From PALSA-278 sp963760285 (GTDB lineage: Bacteria; Acidobacteriota; Terriglobia; Acidiferrales; UBA7541): a stretch of DNA of 64,000 bases. Below, one piece after another: positions 8,595-16,596 of this stretch. A program made the position numbers and the translations under genes. Under the pieces are notes generated by a model. That model worked only from the letters and a program-made list of their open reading frames with translations, searched no databases and was not told where the DNA came from. The stretch is from contig CAVXCI010000001.1 in the NCBI GenBank assembly GCA_963760285.1, forward strand, positions 1,240,001 through 1,304,000. Direction: 5' to 3'. Within the stretch, counting starts at the first letter, position 1. Each line of letters begins with the position of its first letter.

Positions 8595-9509
8595 ATGCGG
8601 ACCCTTGCGCTTTCGGCGGCGGCCCTAATGTTCAATATCGCCCTCAATTTAAGCATTTCTAGATGGGGAGATTTTCTACCAGATTCTGTCGTTGTGTGCC
8701 TATGGATTCTTCCCATATTGCCTCTAGGATATTGGGTTTGGACTCACCAAAAAAACATTCGAACCCGGCAATGGCTAGGTGAACAATTTGAAAAGACGCC
8801 AAAAACAACCGTAACGGTATTAGCACTATGCATTGTCATTGCGATATTCAGCCTCACAAGTCTTGGAATCGGCGTTTGGAAGCATATCCCGCGCAAGACT
8901 TACATTCCTGCACAGGTAGCGAGCACCCCTTCCACTACGACGAAGGCAACCTCTAATAAAAGCGAGACGCGTAGCGAATCCATTCCCACGCCTCATTTGC
9001 CCACATCTCCGCTCAAAAAGCCGAGTACGGCTCCGCCATCAGTGCAAATCAACAGTGCTCCCAATGGGATCGGCATTGGCGGAGGAGTGGTTACGAATCC
9101 AACCGTAAACAACTTTCAGCCTCCCCAGAGAACAATACCGGAAAATGAAAAAAGTCAGATTGTTCAGATACTCTCGACCACACCAGGGAAGATAGAGATT
9201 CAATTCCCATCTAATGACCAGGAGGCATATAGCTTTGCTCAGGAATGGTCTGGGCTGCTAAAGCAAGCAAATTGGTCGGTTGATAGAGTCGTTGGGGTAA
9301 TGCGCCTCGGTTCTGGTCCCCAAAATATCGTGTCGTTATCCTATCGAGGACAACCAGTGAGCGGAGAAAAAATTACGGTTCCAATGGACAGTTTGGTTGG
9401 TCATTTGGGACAAGCCCTTCAATTGGCTGGCGTGGAACATGTGCAAGGTGAGCCGTCCCCGAACATGGCCGAAGATGCGATTGTGATGTACATAGGAGCA
9501 CATCCGTAA
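8595..9509 (+). CDS. Hypothetical membrane protein, 304 aa, AT-rich
   Basis: I do not recognise a family. Three hydrophobic segments are visible: LALSAAALMFNIALNL near residue 5, VVVCLWILPILPLGYWVW near 35 and TVTVLALCIVIAIFSLTSLG near 75. A Ser/Thr/Pro-rich linker (about residues 110-150) leads to a soluble domain with EIQFPSNDQEAYSFAQEW and a C-terminus about the GQALQLAGVEH region. ATG at 8595 has AGGA upstream; a GTG at 8589 is the alternative. GC is clearly lower than in both neighbours, suggesting acquisition. It is followed at once by an IS1-like remnant. Confidence 0.75.
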   Translation: MRTLALSAAALMFNIALNLSISRWGDFLPDSVVVCLWILPILPLGYWVWTHQKNIRTRQWLGEQFEKTPKTTVTVLALCIVIAIFSLTSLGIGVWKHIPRKTYIPAQVASTPSTTTKATSNKSETRSESIPTPHLPTSPLKKPSTAPPSVQINSAPNGIGIGGGVVTNPTVNNFQPPQRTIPENEKSQIVQILSTTPGKIEIQFPSNDQEAYSFAQEWSGLLKQANWSVDRVVGVMRLGSGPQNIVSLSYRGQPVSGEKITVPMDSLVGHLGQALQLAGVEHVQGEPSPNMAEDAIVMYIGAHP

Positions 9510-9517
9510 TGTAGCGG

Positions 9518-9952
9518 TTATGCAGCCATTCCGATAGCCTCCGAGGTCAGCGGGTTCACAATTTCTCCCACACTCCACACGTGGTCGGAAAGCCCCGCTT
9601 CCATTGCAGGGGTGACGCGCAAGGTTTGATGAACCCGCGCGAAATTGTAATACATGTAGTGCAGCGCGACGGCATGACGATGATTCTCAAACTTCTTGGA
9701 GAATCCATTGGTCAAGCGCGTGAAGCAACGCATGGACATCCGCATCGTGAGATTCTGGCGCTCCACAAAGCTAGTCGAAATGTGGCGCGGGTCAGGCTTG
9801 CCAATAATTTTCTGCTGCTGGCATCCAATGCATTCTGCCGGAGAATAACGGGTCTCGGGAACGCCCACCGGCGATCTCGCCGCCCAATTTTCTCCAAATT
9901 GGGCGCCAAAATCGCGATTTCTAATCGCTACACATCTCACAGTTGCAAAACG
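9518..9952 (-). pseudogene. IS1-family transposase, 5'-truncated
   Basis: About 140 residues equal the C-terminal half of an IS1-like DDE transposase: ETRYSPAECIGCQQQKIIG, PRHISTSFVERQNLTMRMSM, RLTNGFSKKFENHRHAVALH, YMYYNFARVHQTLRVTPAME. The frame is closed by a TAG at 9953-9955, and neither the N-terminal DNA-binding part nor the first catalytic Asp is present. The catalytic glutamate should be in SFVERQN. It cannot encode a full transposase. Confidence 0.85.
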
Positions 9953-9998
9953 CTAACTCCTTTGACATCAATCACATCCACGTTTCTAATCGCTACAC
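9918..9998. repeat. 16-bp direct repeat, two copies 65 bp apart
   Basis: TTTCTAATCGCTACAC occurs at 9918-9933 and again at 9983-9998, identical. The reverse complement resembles the left end of the IS remnant at 9510, so these are probably two nested copies of the right terminal repeat. The 49 bases between them hold no gene. From 9999 to 10202 nothing is recognisable except the Shine-Dalgarno of the ferritin-like gene. Confidence 0.8.
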
Positions 9999-10202
9999 TT
10001 TTAAGCTCTCATTTTCATCGCATTTCGACCCTCCATTTCGCGATTTTCTGACGCCCATCCGCCCGTCCTCGGCCTCCGCGCTAAAAAAATTCGTCTCCTT
10101 CTTCGCTCCCCGGCTGGCCTGAGCGCGACCGGCGCGCTATGATGGACGGCGCGCCTTTCCGCAGGAGAGGCGTTGTCCATTTTTTTCGCAAAGGAGAAAA
10201 TC

Positions 10203-10679
10203 ATGGCTGGACCGTCCAGGAAAGAAGCTGTCGTCGGCGAGAAAATTACGCGCAGCGAGCTGATTGATTTGCTCAACGGAGATTTGTCGCGGGAATATCA
10301 GGCCATCATTTCCTACGTGGTCTATTCCCAGGTGCTGAAGGGCGCCGAGTACATGAACATTGCCGCCGAGCTGGAAACCGACGCGGCGGAAGAGTTGCAG
10401 CACGCCATGAAAATCTCCAACCAGATTGATTATCTTGGCGGGATGCCCACGGCTGTCGCCCAGAAAGTACGCATTTCGGACAAAGCCAAGGATATGCTCC
10501 GCTACGATCTGGAGCAGGAAACCGAAACCATTCGCGCCTACCGCGACCGCGTCCGCCAGTGCGAAGCGCTTGGCGAATACGCCATGGCCGAATTAATCCG
10601 CGGAATTCTGGTGCAGGAGCAGGAGCACCAGATTGATCTCTCCACCGCGCTGGGCATTGACGCACCCAACAACGAGTAG
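10203..10679 (+). CDS. Ferritin-like / bacterioferritin-type protein
   Basis: 158-residue four-helix-bundle protein of the ferritin/rubrerythrin-like superfamily, expected to bind a di-iron centre for iron storage or peroxide detoxification. Metal-ligand patterns are visible as LSREYQAI, TDAAEELQHA and VQEQEHQIDL (the E..H pairs). I chose ATG 10203 because AAGGAG lies at 10191-10196; an in-frame upstream extension has no such site. Monocistronic, following the IS remnant. Whether it binds heme cannot be judged. Confidence 0.85.
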   Translation: MAGPSRKEAVVGEKITRSELIDLLNGDLSREYQAIISYVVYSQVLKGAEYMNIAAELETDAAEELQHAMKISNQIDYLGGMPTAVAQKVRISDKAKDMLRYDLEQETETIRAYRDRVRQCEALGEYAMAELIRGILVQEQEHQIDLSTALGIDAPNNE

Positions 10680-10795
10680 CTGAACGGCGCCGGAAATCCT
10701 ACGGTGTTTCTGGCGGCGGGCTACAGTACACACCCGATAGCGCGTCGCCGCGTCATTTTATATGTTGGGAGGCGAAGGACGATGTCTTCTCCCCC

Positions 10796-10841
10796 AGGGG
10801 CCGTTCTTTCTACCCCCCGATTGACCCAAAGAACGGCCCCT
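10796..10841. other. Strong perfect hairpin in a 393-bp gene-free stretch
   Basis: Left arm AGGGGCCGTTCTTT (10796-10809) pairs exactly with AAAGAACGGCCCCT (10828-10841), 14 bp with an 18-base loop. No T-run follows on either strand, so it is a weak intrinsic terminator candidate; a protein-binding site, a structured RNA or a small repeat element are alternatives. It is the only structure I see in 10680-11072 between the ferritin-like gene and the next secreted-protein gene. Confidence 0.7.
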
Positions 10842-11072
10842 ACCCCTCTCGCTGAAATTTCCTTACGCCTTTCGCTGGCGCTGGTACGGATGAAATGAAC
10901 AGACGCGACAACTCACGCCCAGCCTTGCTGCGCGCAGCACGCCGCCCCCTCTCGCGGCGCGGCTAAATGAGTGTAGAATGCACTCCGCTTAAGGAATACA
11001 GGCGCTGGTCCCGGAAACCCGGGCATCGCGGATTTTCACTTCCCGGGATTCGGCGCGCCAGGAGGCAGTCCC

Positions 11073-12113
11073 ATGAAATACAGAATTCTTGCTGCGATGT
11101 TTCTTTTTTTGGCGCTGGGCTGCGCCGCCACAACCGTCCGCGCCCAGCAGCAGCCGCAAACGTTTTTCAAGCAGCAAGCCGGTCTTTCCGACAGCGACAT
11201 CCAAAGCATCCAGAGCGGCCAGGTGATGACCAAAGTGCTCATCCCTGTTGACAAGAAATACGGCATCCTTGTCTTCGGCGCGGTCTACGTGAAAGGGACC
11301 ACCGATCAGTTCGCAGCCGCCGTCCGCAACGTTAAGGGCCTCATGCAAAACAAGGTGTACCTTGACGTGCAGGAATTCAGCGTGAACGGCGCGCCGCCCC
11401 AACCCTCGGATTTCGACCGCGTGACCTTTAGCCGGACGGACGTGGATGCCTTGAGGAACTGCCAGCCTGGCGATTGCGATTTGCAGGTATTCAACGTTGA
11501 AAATTTCAAAAAACAGATCGACTGGAACTCTGGCGACCGTTACAACCAGGCCAATCAGCTGGCGCGCAAGATGATCTACGAAGGCATAATGAAATATATG
11601 TCCGGCGGCCTTAGAAGCCTGGGAAGCTACTCCGATCGTCGGAAGCCGCTAAGCCTCTATCAGGCCACCAAGGACATGATCGGCGGCTCGTACTACTTGC
11701 CGGCGGACAAATCCGGAGGGATCTATCAGGATGTGGTGAATTATCCCCAGGACAAACTCGCCGGTTCGGATGATTTTTTCTACTGGGCCAACCTCAATTT
11801 TGGAGAGGGGCCGGTGATTCAGGTGAATCACGTATCGTTGTTTCCCAAGGGCGTGGGGGTGGTCAAGTTTGTGGTCGCCAGCGAGCAGCTTTACGCCAGC
11901 CGCTATATTCGCGTGGCCTTGCAGATGTTTTATTGTGTTCCCGATACGTCGAACCCCAAACAGCCGGGATTCTACTTGATCGAAATGAATGATTCGCGCA
12001 TGCCCGATTTCAGCGGCCTCAAGCTGGTCGTCGTCCGAAAAGTCGCCACCGGCAAAGCGCAGGATGCCACGCGCGACATGCTGAGCCTGTACAGCGGCTG
12101 GATAAATAAATAG
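11073..12113 (+). CDS. Hypothetical secreted protein, 346 aa
   Basis: No family recognised. A signal peptide is clear: MKYRILAAMFLFLALGCAA followed by TTVRAQQQ, where cleavage could be after VRA, or at the Cys if it is a lipoprotein (LALGC). The mature part has KVLIPVDKKYGILVFGAVYV, a motif with CQPGDCDLQVFNVENF (two close Cys), and a C-terminal helix RDMLSLYSGWINK. GGAGGC precedes the ATG. It is convergent with the LssY-domain gene. Probably a periplasmic or outer-membrane-associated protein of unknown role. Confidence 0.8.
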   Translation: MKYRILAAMFLFLALGCAATTVRAQQQPQTFFKQQAGLSDSDIQSIQSGQVMTKVLIPVDKKYGILVFGAVYVKGTTDQFAAAVRNVKGLMQNKVYLDVQEFSVNGAPPQPSDFDRVTFSRTDVDALRNCQPGDCDLQVFNVENFKKQIDWNSGDRYNQANQLARKMIYEGIMKYMSGGLRSLGSYSDRRKPLSLYQATKDMIGGSYYLPADKSGGIYQDVVNYPQDKLAGSDDFFYWANLNFGEGPVIQVNHVSLFPKGVGVVKFVVASEQLYASRYIRVALQMFYCVPDTSNPKQPGFYLIEMNDSRMPDFSGLKLVVVRKVATGKAQDATRDMLSLYSGWINK

Positions 12114-12126
12114 CCGTCGGCATAAG

Positions 12127-12147
12127 CCGCGCTGAAATTCCGCGCGG
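12127..12147. terminator. Possible bidirectional terminator between convergent genes
   Basis: CCGCGC (12127-12132) pairs with GCGCGG (12142-12147) across a 9-base loop. TTATTT follows on the plus strand and ATAAG-like sequence on the other side. It lies in the 34-bp gap between two convergent genes, a natural place for a shared terminator. The stem is only 6 bp. Confidence 0.4.
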
Positions 12148-13329
12148 TTATTTGGAGCTGGCGGCAGTCCTTTTCAACTGAAGCACCAGAACACGGCCGT
12201 CGGAATGGAAACCTCCTCCGGTGGCCGTTTTCGCGTCTGTCAGCGGCGCGGAGGGCGCCAGATGCTCGCGCGCCGCCACCATCCCCGTCGCGGAGAGCGT
12301 GTCGTTCACGTACTCGCGCTCGCCGTCAATGGCCGGATCAATTTTGTGCGTCAGCCCGTTGTTGCGCTGGTCGCGCTCGAATCCGACGTCGTGTGTCGCC
12401 GCCACGCACCACACGGGCGTGCCGTTCACGCTGTAGGGCGACTTCCAAACGCGCAGGTGATTGCGCGACATCACCACGCGCACCGGCTCCGCGTGAGCCA
12501 TGCCATAATCTTGCGGCCGTTTGAATAGAAAAAGCGTGCTCATGGGCATAGTCAGGTAGTCCTTTTTTTCCAGCGTGTTTTCCAGGCCGGCCAAAATCGT
12601 ATCCTGCACCGTGCGGTCCACCTGCACCCATCCGGCCGCCTTGAAAGTCTGGAGCACTTCGTCCTGCGTGCCGATCAGCAGAATGTTCACCATGTCTCCC
12701 GGATTGCCCTGCGGATCGGTTACGCGGCGGGGAATTTTATCCAGAAGCGATGCATTCACGCCGGGGATGGGTGATTCCGCCGGCAGGAATGCGGCCGCCG
12801 CACTGCTGTCGCCGGCCGCCAGCACGTCAATCGTCACGTCGAAAGTTCCCTGCGCGGTGGAAGCGTCGCGCATGCTCTCGTTGATGCCCAGATACAACCG
12901 CCCCGGCACGACTGCCGTGAATTTTTTGCTGGCGCCCACTTCAAACGGCTGCGCGCCGTCGGTGTTGCCCACGCGCCCAATCAACGCGCCGTGGCCCGCG
13001 TCCGGCACGGCGTATTGATGCAGCAGGTCCGCAAAGTTTCGCGCCAAGCCATCCGGACCGAAGGATTTTCCCGCGGATTTTCCCGCGGACTTTGCCGCGG
13101 GATAAGTGGCGGTGCCCGCGGCGGTGATTTGCAGTTCTTCTCCGGTACGGAGGTCCAGCTTGGTGTCCGTCCACGTCTGGCTGACGTCCACTTTGATGGT
13201 GGTGGAACTCTTCGCTGCCGTGGGCGCGGTCGTGGCTGCGGCTTGCGGCGGGCGGGCCCTGGCCGCCTGCGCGGCGAACAGCGCGCCGAAGATCAGCATC
13301 GCGCGTTGAAAATGGCGAGCAATTTTCAT
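12148..13329 (-). CDS. Secreted protein with PA-IL-like sandwich and LssY C-terminal domain
   Basis: 393 residues. The ATG at 13327-13329 gives a good signal peptide (MKIARHFQRAMLIFGALFAA, cleavage near ARA). Residues roughly 45-185 resemble a lectin-like beta sandwich (HGALIGRVGN, GRLYLGINESMRD). Residues about 215-390 match the LssY C-terminal domain: VNILLIGTQDEVLQTFKAAG, STLFLFKRPQDYG, RVWKSPYSVNGTPVW and GGFHSDGRVLVLQLK. A short Lys/Ser/Gly tandem (KSAGKSAGKSFG) interrupts the first domain. LssY-C proteins are of unknown function. The domain pairing is my reading, not a database result. Confidence 0.75.
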   Translation of the reverse strand: MKIARHFQRAMLIFGALFAAQAARARPPQAAATTAPTAAKSSTTIKVDVSQTWTDTKLDLRTGEELQITAAGTATYPAAKSAGKSAGKSFGPDGLARNFADLLHQYAVPDAGHGALIGRVGNTDGAQPFEVGASKKFTAVVPGRLYLGINESMRDASTAQGTFDVTIDVLAAGDSSAAAAFLPAESPIPGVNASLLDKIPRRVTDPQGNPGDMVNILLIGTQDEVLQTFKAAGWVQVDRTVQDTILAGLENTLEKKDYLTMPMSTLFLFKRPQDYGMAHAEPVRVVMSRNHLRVWKSPYSVNGTPVWCVAATHDVGFERDQRNNGLTHKIDPAIDGEREYVNDTLSATGMVAAREHLAPSAPLTDAKTATGGGFHSDGRVLVLQLKRTAASSK

Positions 13330-13428
13330 GGCATCATCCCGGCGGAACATTTTCCAGCCACAAGATTCTACCGCGCCGGCCATGAATTCCAGCGCACAGA
13401 ACCGCGCCGCGCCTTCCAAAAACACCTG

Positions 13429-13926
13429 CTAATGGCGGAGGCGCACGTTTCCCCGTGCATGCGCTCGAATCAGCCGGCGAACCGCGTCCTGCTCGGACAG
13501 CGACGTGAAGGCCCGGGTGGGAACGCTGTACCCTTTCGTCCGGGTTACGTAGAAGAGAATGCGGCCGCCGGTTTCCATCACACTGCGAATGTTGGTCCAG
13601 TCCACATGCGAGTAGACGCCCGCTCCGAAAAAATCCAGGCCTTTCCCTGAGAATCCGAAGCGGATTTCATTCTGTGAAACGCGGTTCTTCTTCATCGCCG
13701 CGTACGCCTTCCAGAAGGCCAGCGCGGGAATGAACAGCACCGACAAAAGTATCAGCAGCCACAGACCAAAGCCGCCGATGTCTTCTTCCGCGTAGGCCAG
13801 CAGCGCAAAGGCCACGCCTCCCACGGGAATGTAGAAGCGGCGCCGCAGGAGGCTTCGCATATAGATGCGGACGAATTCCTCCCGCGTCCACTTGAATTTC
13901 ACTTCGATGGTTCCGGGCCGCGTCAT
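13429..13926 (-). CDS. YcxB-like membrane protein
   Basis: 165 residues. The N-terminal cytoplasmic segment EVKFKWTREEFVRIYMRSLL is followed by two hydrophobic helices (IPVGGVAFALLAY and GLWLLILLSVLFIPALAFW). A C-terminal PH-like domain has EIRFGFSGKGLDFFGAGVYS, VDWTNIRSVMETG and a late LFYVTRTKGYSVPTRAF strand pair. This layout is that of the YcxB/YcxB-C family, function unknown. It lies 99 bp upstream of the LssY-domain gene on the same strand. Confidence 0.75.
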   Translation of the reverse strand: MTRPGTIEVKFKWTREEFVRIYMRSLLRRRFYIPVGGVAFALLAYAEEDIGGFGLWLLILLSVLFIPALAFWKAYAAMKKNRVSQNEIRFGFSGKGLDFFGAGVYSHVDWTNIRSVMETGGRILFYVTRTKGYSVPTRAFTSLSEQDAVRRLIRAHARGNVRLRH

Positions 13927-14089
13927 GGAATCGCGTCACAAGGATTGCGAGCCGCGAAACATACCATGCTTTATGTGCCCAGGAGAAACCGGTCCGTCCT
14001 GCTCTAGCCGCCTGGGGGCGCCGCAACAAACTCCGGAGCCGGCGCGCCACTATTCGATTAACTTTGAGGCCTTATTTCGCGGGAATTCC

Positions 14090-14176
14090 TGGTGCCCGAG
14101 AGAGGACTCGAACCTCCACTCCCTTGCGAGAACTAGCTCCTGAAGCTAGCGCGTCTGCCAATTCCGCCACTCGGGC
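14090..14176 (-). tRNA. tRNA-Leu (anticodon CAG)
   Basis: On the minus strand the acceptor GCCCGAG (14170-14176) pairs with CTCGGGC (14094-14100), followed by discriminator A and an encoded CCA (14090-14092). The anticodon stem CTAGC/GCTAG encloses loop TTCAGGA with anticodon CAG. The T arm contains GGTTCGAGTCC. The long variable arm (TTCTCGCAAGGGAG) is type II, as expected for leucine. 87 nt including CCA. Confidence 0.95.
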
Positions 14177-14405
14177 ACAGTGTGGAATGAACTGCTTCAT
14201 TGTGCCGTTTGCGCCGTGCTTCTGTCAACGCGCCGGTCCAATCGCTGGCGGGTCAGTTTCGAAATCCAGCGTGACTGTGGAACAATCAACGAGGTGCTGG
14301 GAATCGCGCGCCGTGCCCGTGCCAGGGATCAAGGACTGGTTGTTAAGCCGCGGGCCGGTGGTCCAACGCGAAAATTCCGGCAAAAATATCTTGAAGGAGG
14401 TCCGA

Positions 14406-14693
14406 ATGCCCAAATATTTAATTGAGCGGGAAATTCCCGGAGCGGGCGCCATGTCGCCCCAGGAGCTTCAAGGCGTCGCGGAGAAATCGTGCTCTGTTCT
14501 GCGCGATCTTGGACCGCGGATCCAGTGGGTGCAGAGCTACGTTACCGACAACAAAATATATTGTGTGTACATTGCGCCCAGTGAGGAAATGGTGCGGGAG
14601 CACGCCAGCCGCGGAGGGTTTCCGGCCAACCGGATTTCGGAAATCAAAAAGACGATTGACCCAACTACAGCTGAGAGCGCCGGTTCGCGCTAA
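14406..14693 (+). CDS. DUF4242 (nickel-binding-type) protein
   Basis: 95 residues beginning MPKYLIEREIPGAGAMSPQE, a ferredoxin-like small protein of the DUF4242 family common in acidobacteria. Key segments are VQSYVTDNKIYCVYIAPSEE and REHASRGGFPANRISEIKK. The ATG is fixed by AAGGAGGT at 14394-14401; an in-frame extension upstream overlaps the tRNA and is not credible. Molecular function is not established. Confidence 0.85.
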   Translation: MPKYLIEREIPGAGAMSPQELQGVAEKSCSVLRDLGPRIQWVQSYVTDNKIYCVYIAPSEEMVREHASRGGFPANRISEIKKTIDPTTAESAGSR

Positions 14694-14807
14694 AGCTGAC
14701 CTGTTCCGCGCGGGCGAGCGCGCGGCGAGCCGCGTTTGACCCTGCGCCGCCTGCCCGCCTAAAATAAAAAATCCGCCGCGTGCATTTCCGCGCGCCGGTT
14801 CAAAACC

Positions 14808-16145
14808 ATGTTCGACAATTTAACCGAAAAGCTCCAGCGCGCCTTCAAGAACCTGCGCGGCCAGGGAAAGCTCACCGAAGAGCATCTGGACGAAGCGCTG
14901 GCGCAAATCCGCGAAGCCCTCCTCGATGGCGACGTGGCCCTGCCCATCGTGGACGAGTTCATCGCCCACGTGCGCGAAAAGGCGCTGGGCGCGGAAGTCC
15001 TGTTGCAGCTTTCGCCGGATCAGCAGGTGGTGAAAATCGTCCGCGACGAAATTGGCGAACTGCTGGGCAAGGAAGCCAGGCCGCAATTTTCATCGCGCCC
15101 GCCGTCGGTGTGGCTGATGGCCGGCCTGCAGGGTTCCGGAAAAACCACCACCACGGGAAAGCTGGGCAAGTGGCTGTCCGAGCATGGCCACCGTCCGTTG
15201 CTGGTTTCCACGGACGTCTACCGCCCCGCGGCGCGCGAACAACTGGCGCAGGTGGCCAAGGCCGCGGGAGTGGCGCTCTGGCCCGGCGCGGGGACGGACA
15301 AGCCACTGGAAATCGTCCGCGGCGCGGTGCGCGAAGCCAAGCTTTCCGCCAGCGACGTCCTGCTGGTGGACACCGCCGGCCGGTTGCACATTGACGACGA
15401 GTTGATGAACGAGCTGGGCGAGCTGAAGCGCGAGCTTTCTCCCTCGGAAATCATTTTCGTGGCCGACGCCATGATCGGGCAGGACGCGGTGCGTTCCGCT
15501 GCGGAATTTCACAAGCGGCTGGCGCTCACCGGTATCGCGCTCACCAAAATGGACGGCGACGCCCGCGGCGGCGCGGCGCTCTCCATCCGCAAAGTGACTG
15601 GCGCGCCGGTGAAGTTCATCGGCGTGGGCGAAAAGGTGGACGCGCTGGAAGCGTTTCTGCCGGACCGTATCACCTCGCGCATTCTGGGCATGGGCGACGT
15701 GCTCACGCTGATCGAAAAAGTCGAGCAGACCGTTGACGAGAAAAAAGTCCGCGAGCTGCACCGCAAACTCCGCGAGGACGATTTCAACCTGGAGGATTTT
15801 CGCGATCAGCTTCGCCAGCTCCGCAAAATGGGTTCGCTGGAGCAGTTGATGGGCATGCTTCCCAAAGTCGGCCCGTTCGCCAACCTGCCCAAGGACCTCT
15901 CCGTGGACGAGAAGCGACTGAAGGGCATCGAGGCGGTCATCAATTCCATGACCGCCGCCGAGCGCGCCGAAAGCTCGTTGATTGACGGCAAGCGCCGCAA
16001 GCGCATCGCCCTCGGCAGCGGGACTTCCGTTCAGGAAGTGAATCAGGTGCTCAAGCAGTACGCCGACATGCGCCGCATGATCAAGCAGTACGGCAGCATG
16101 GCCATGGCCAAAAAGCGCGGCGTCGGCAAATTCACCGGGAGGTAA
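14808..16145 (+). CDS. ffh: Signal recognition particle protein Ffh (SRP54)
   Basis: 445-residue SRP GTPase that binds 4.5S RNA and signal peptides and delivers ribosomes to FtsY. The N domain covers residues 1-95. The G domain has P-loop GLQGSGKTT at 106-114, DVYRPAAREQL, VDTAGRLHIDDEL and TKMDGDARGG. A methionine-rich M domain follows (RKMGSLEQLMGMLPKVG, SMTAAERAESS and the RRKRIALGSGTSVQEVNQ block). In most bacteria rpsP follows directly; here four leftward genes intervene. The 4.5S RNA gene is not visible in the window. Confidence 0.97.
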   Translation: MFDNLTEKLQRAFKNLRGQGKLTEEHLDEALAQIREALLDGDVALPIVDEFIAHVREKALGAEVLLQLSPDQQVVKIVRDEIGELLGKEARPQFSSRPPSVWLMAGLQGSGKTTTTGKLGKWLSEHGHRPLLVSTDVYRPAAREQLAQVAKAAGVALWPGAGTDKPLEIVRGAVREAKLSASDVLLVDTAGRLHIDDELMNELGELKRELSPSEIIFVADAMIGQDAVRSAAEFHKRLALTGIALTKMDGDARGGAALSIRKVTGAPVKFIGVGEKVDALEAFLPDRITSRILGMGDVLTLIEKVEQTVDEKKVRELHRKLREDDFNLEDFRDQLRQLRKMGSLEQLMGMLPKVGPFANLPKDLSVDEKRLKGIEAVINSMTAAERAESSLIDGKRRKRIALGSGTSVQEVNQVLKQYADMRRMIKQYGSMAMAKKRGVGKFTGR

Positions 16146-16584
16146 TCGTCGTACCCTGCTTCAGCCGACGACCGGCAGAGAAACCCCGCCTTCCAAGGCT
16201 ATCGCGCGAACGGACTTCCTCGGGATGGAGCCTGTCGCACGGGTCAAACACACGCCAACCGGCGTGAGATTCGCGTGTTACTTCCTTCAAGAATTCACCT
16301 ATCGTCCGATGCAGCTTGTCCGTTGGCCTCACCGCTGTGAGACAGACCGAATCGAATTCGTGAAAGCAGTGGTCATCTACTGTCGGGACGCCATCTGAGT
16401 AGATCAGTGTCTCTGGGACACGTATTTGATGCGCGATGAATAGGCCATCCGCCATAAAGGCTCGCTCCAATTCTGTCCCAATCGCACCGGACGTAATGCC
16501 GTCAGGGTTGGCGAACACAACTTCCCCCCAACGTTTATAGTTGCTAGCGTCCCGATAAAGATAAATAAATTTTATATTTTGCAT
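16132..16584 (-). CDS. Conserved small hypothetical protein, 150 aa
   Basis: The first 105 or so residues look like a widespread family of unknown function (I recall the pattern, but not a name): IKFIYLYRDASNYKRWGEVV, a central ELERAFMADGLFIAHQI and DDHCFHEFDSVCL. The last 40 residues are basic and low in structure (SLGRRGFSAGRRLKQGTTI) and run into the end of ffh, overlapping it by 14 bp. That tail may be junction sequence translated by accident. It follows the HNH gene by 12 bp on the same strand, so the two are probably one transcript. Confidence 0.65.
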   Translation of the reverse strand: MQNIKFIYLYRDASNYKRWGEVVFANPDGITSGAIGTELERAFMADGLFIAHQIRVPETLIYSDGVPTVDDHCFHEFDSVCLTAVRPTDKLHRTIGEFLKEVTRESHAGWRVFDPCDRLHPEEVRSRDSLGRRGFSAGRRLKQGTTITSR

Positions 16585-16596
16585 TTGGATTGCCCA

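Larger units (their letters stand above)
9510..9998. mobile_element. IS1-like insertion-sequence remnant with terminal-repeat-like ends
   Basis: The left end at 9510 reads TGTAGCGGTTA. The right end read inward from 9932 is TGTAGCGATTA, so 10 of 11 bases match as an inverted repeat. The same right-end sequence recurs further out (9983-9998). Between the ends is only the 3' part of a transposase gene. The likely reading is an internally deleted, non-autonomous copy with a duplicated right end. No target duplication was identified. Calling these the true IS ends is inference. Confidence 0.55.

Noticed and set aside
13040..13110. Tandem CCCGCGGA-type repeat inside the LssY-domain gene
   Set aside because: Simple in-frame codon repetition encoding KSAGKSAGKSFG; too short to be a separate feature.
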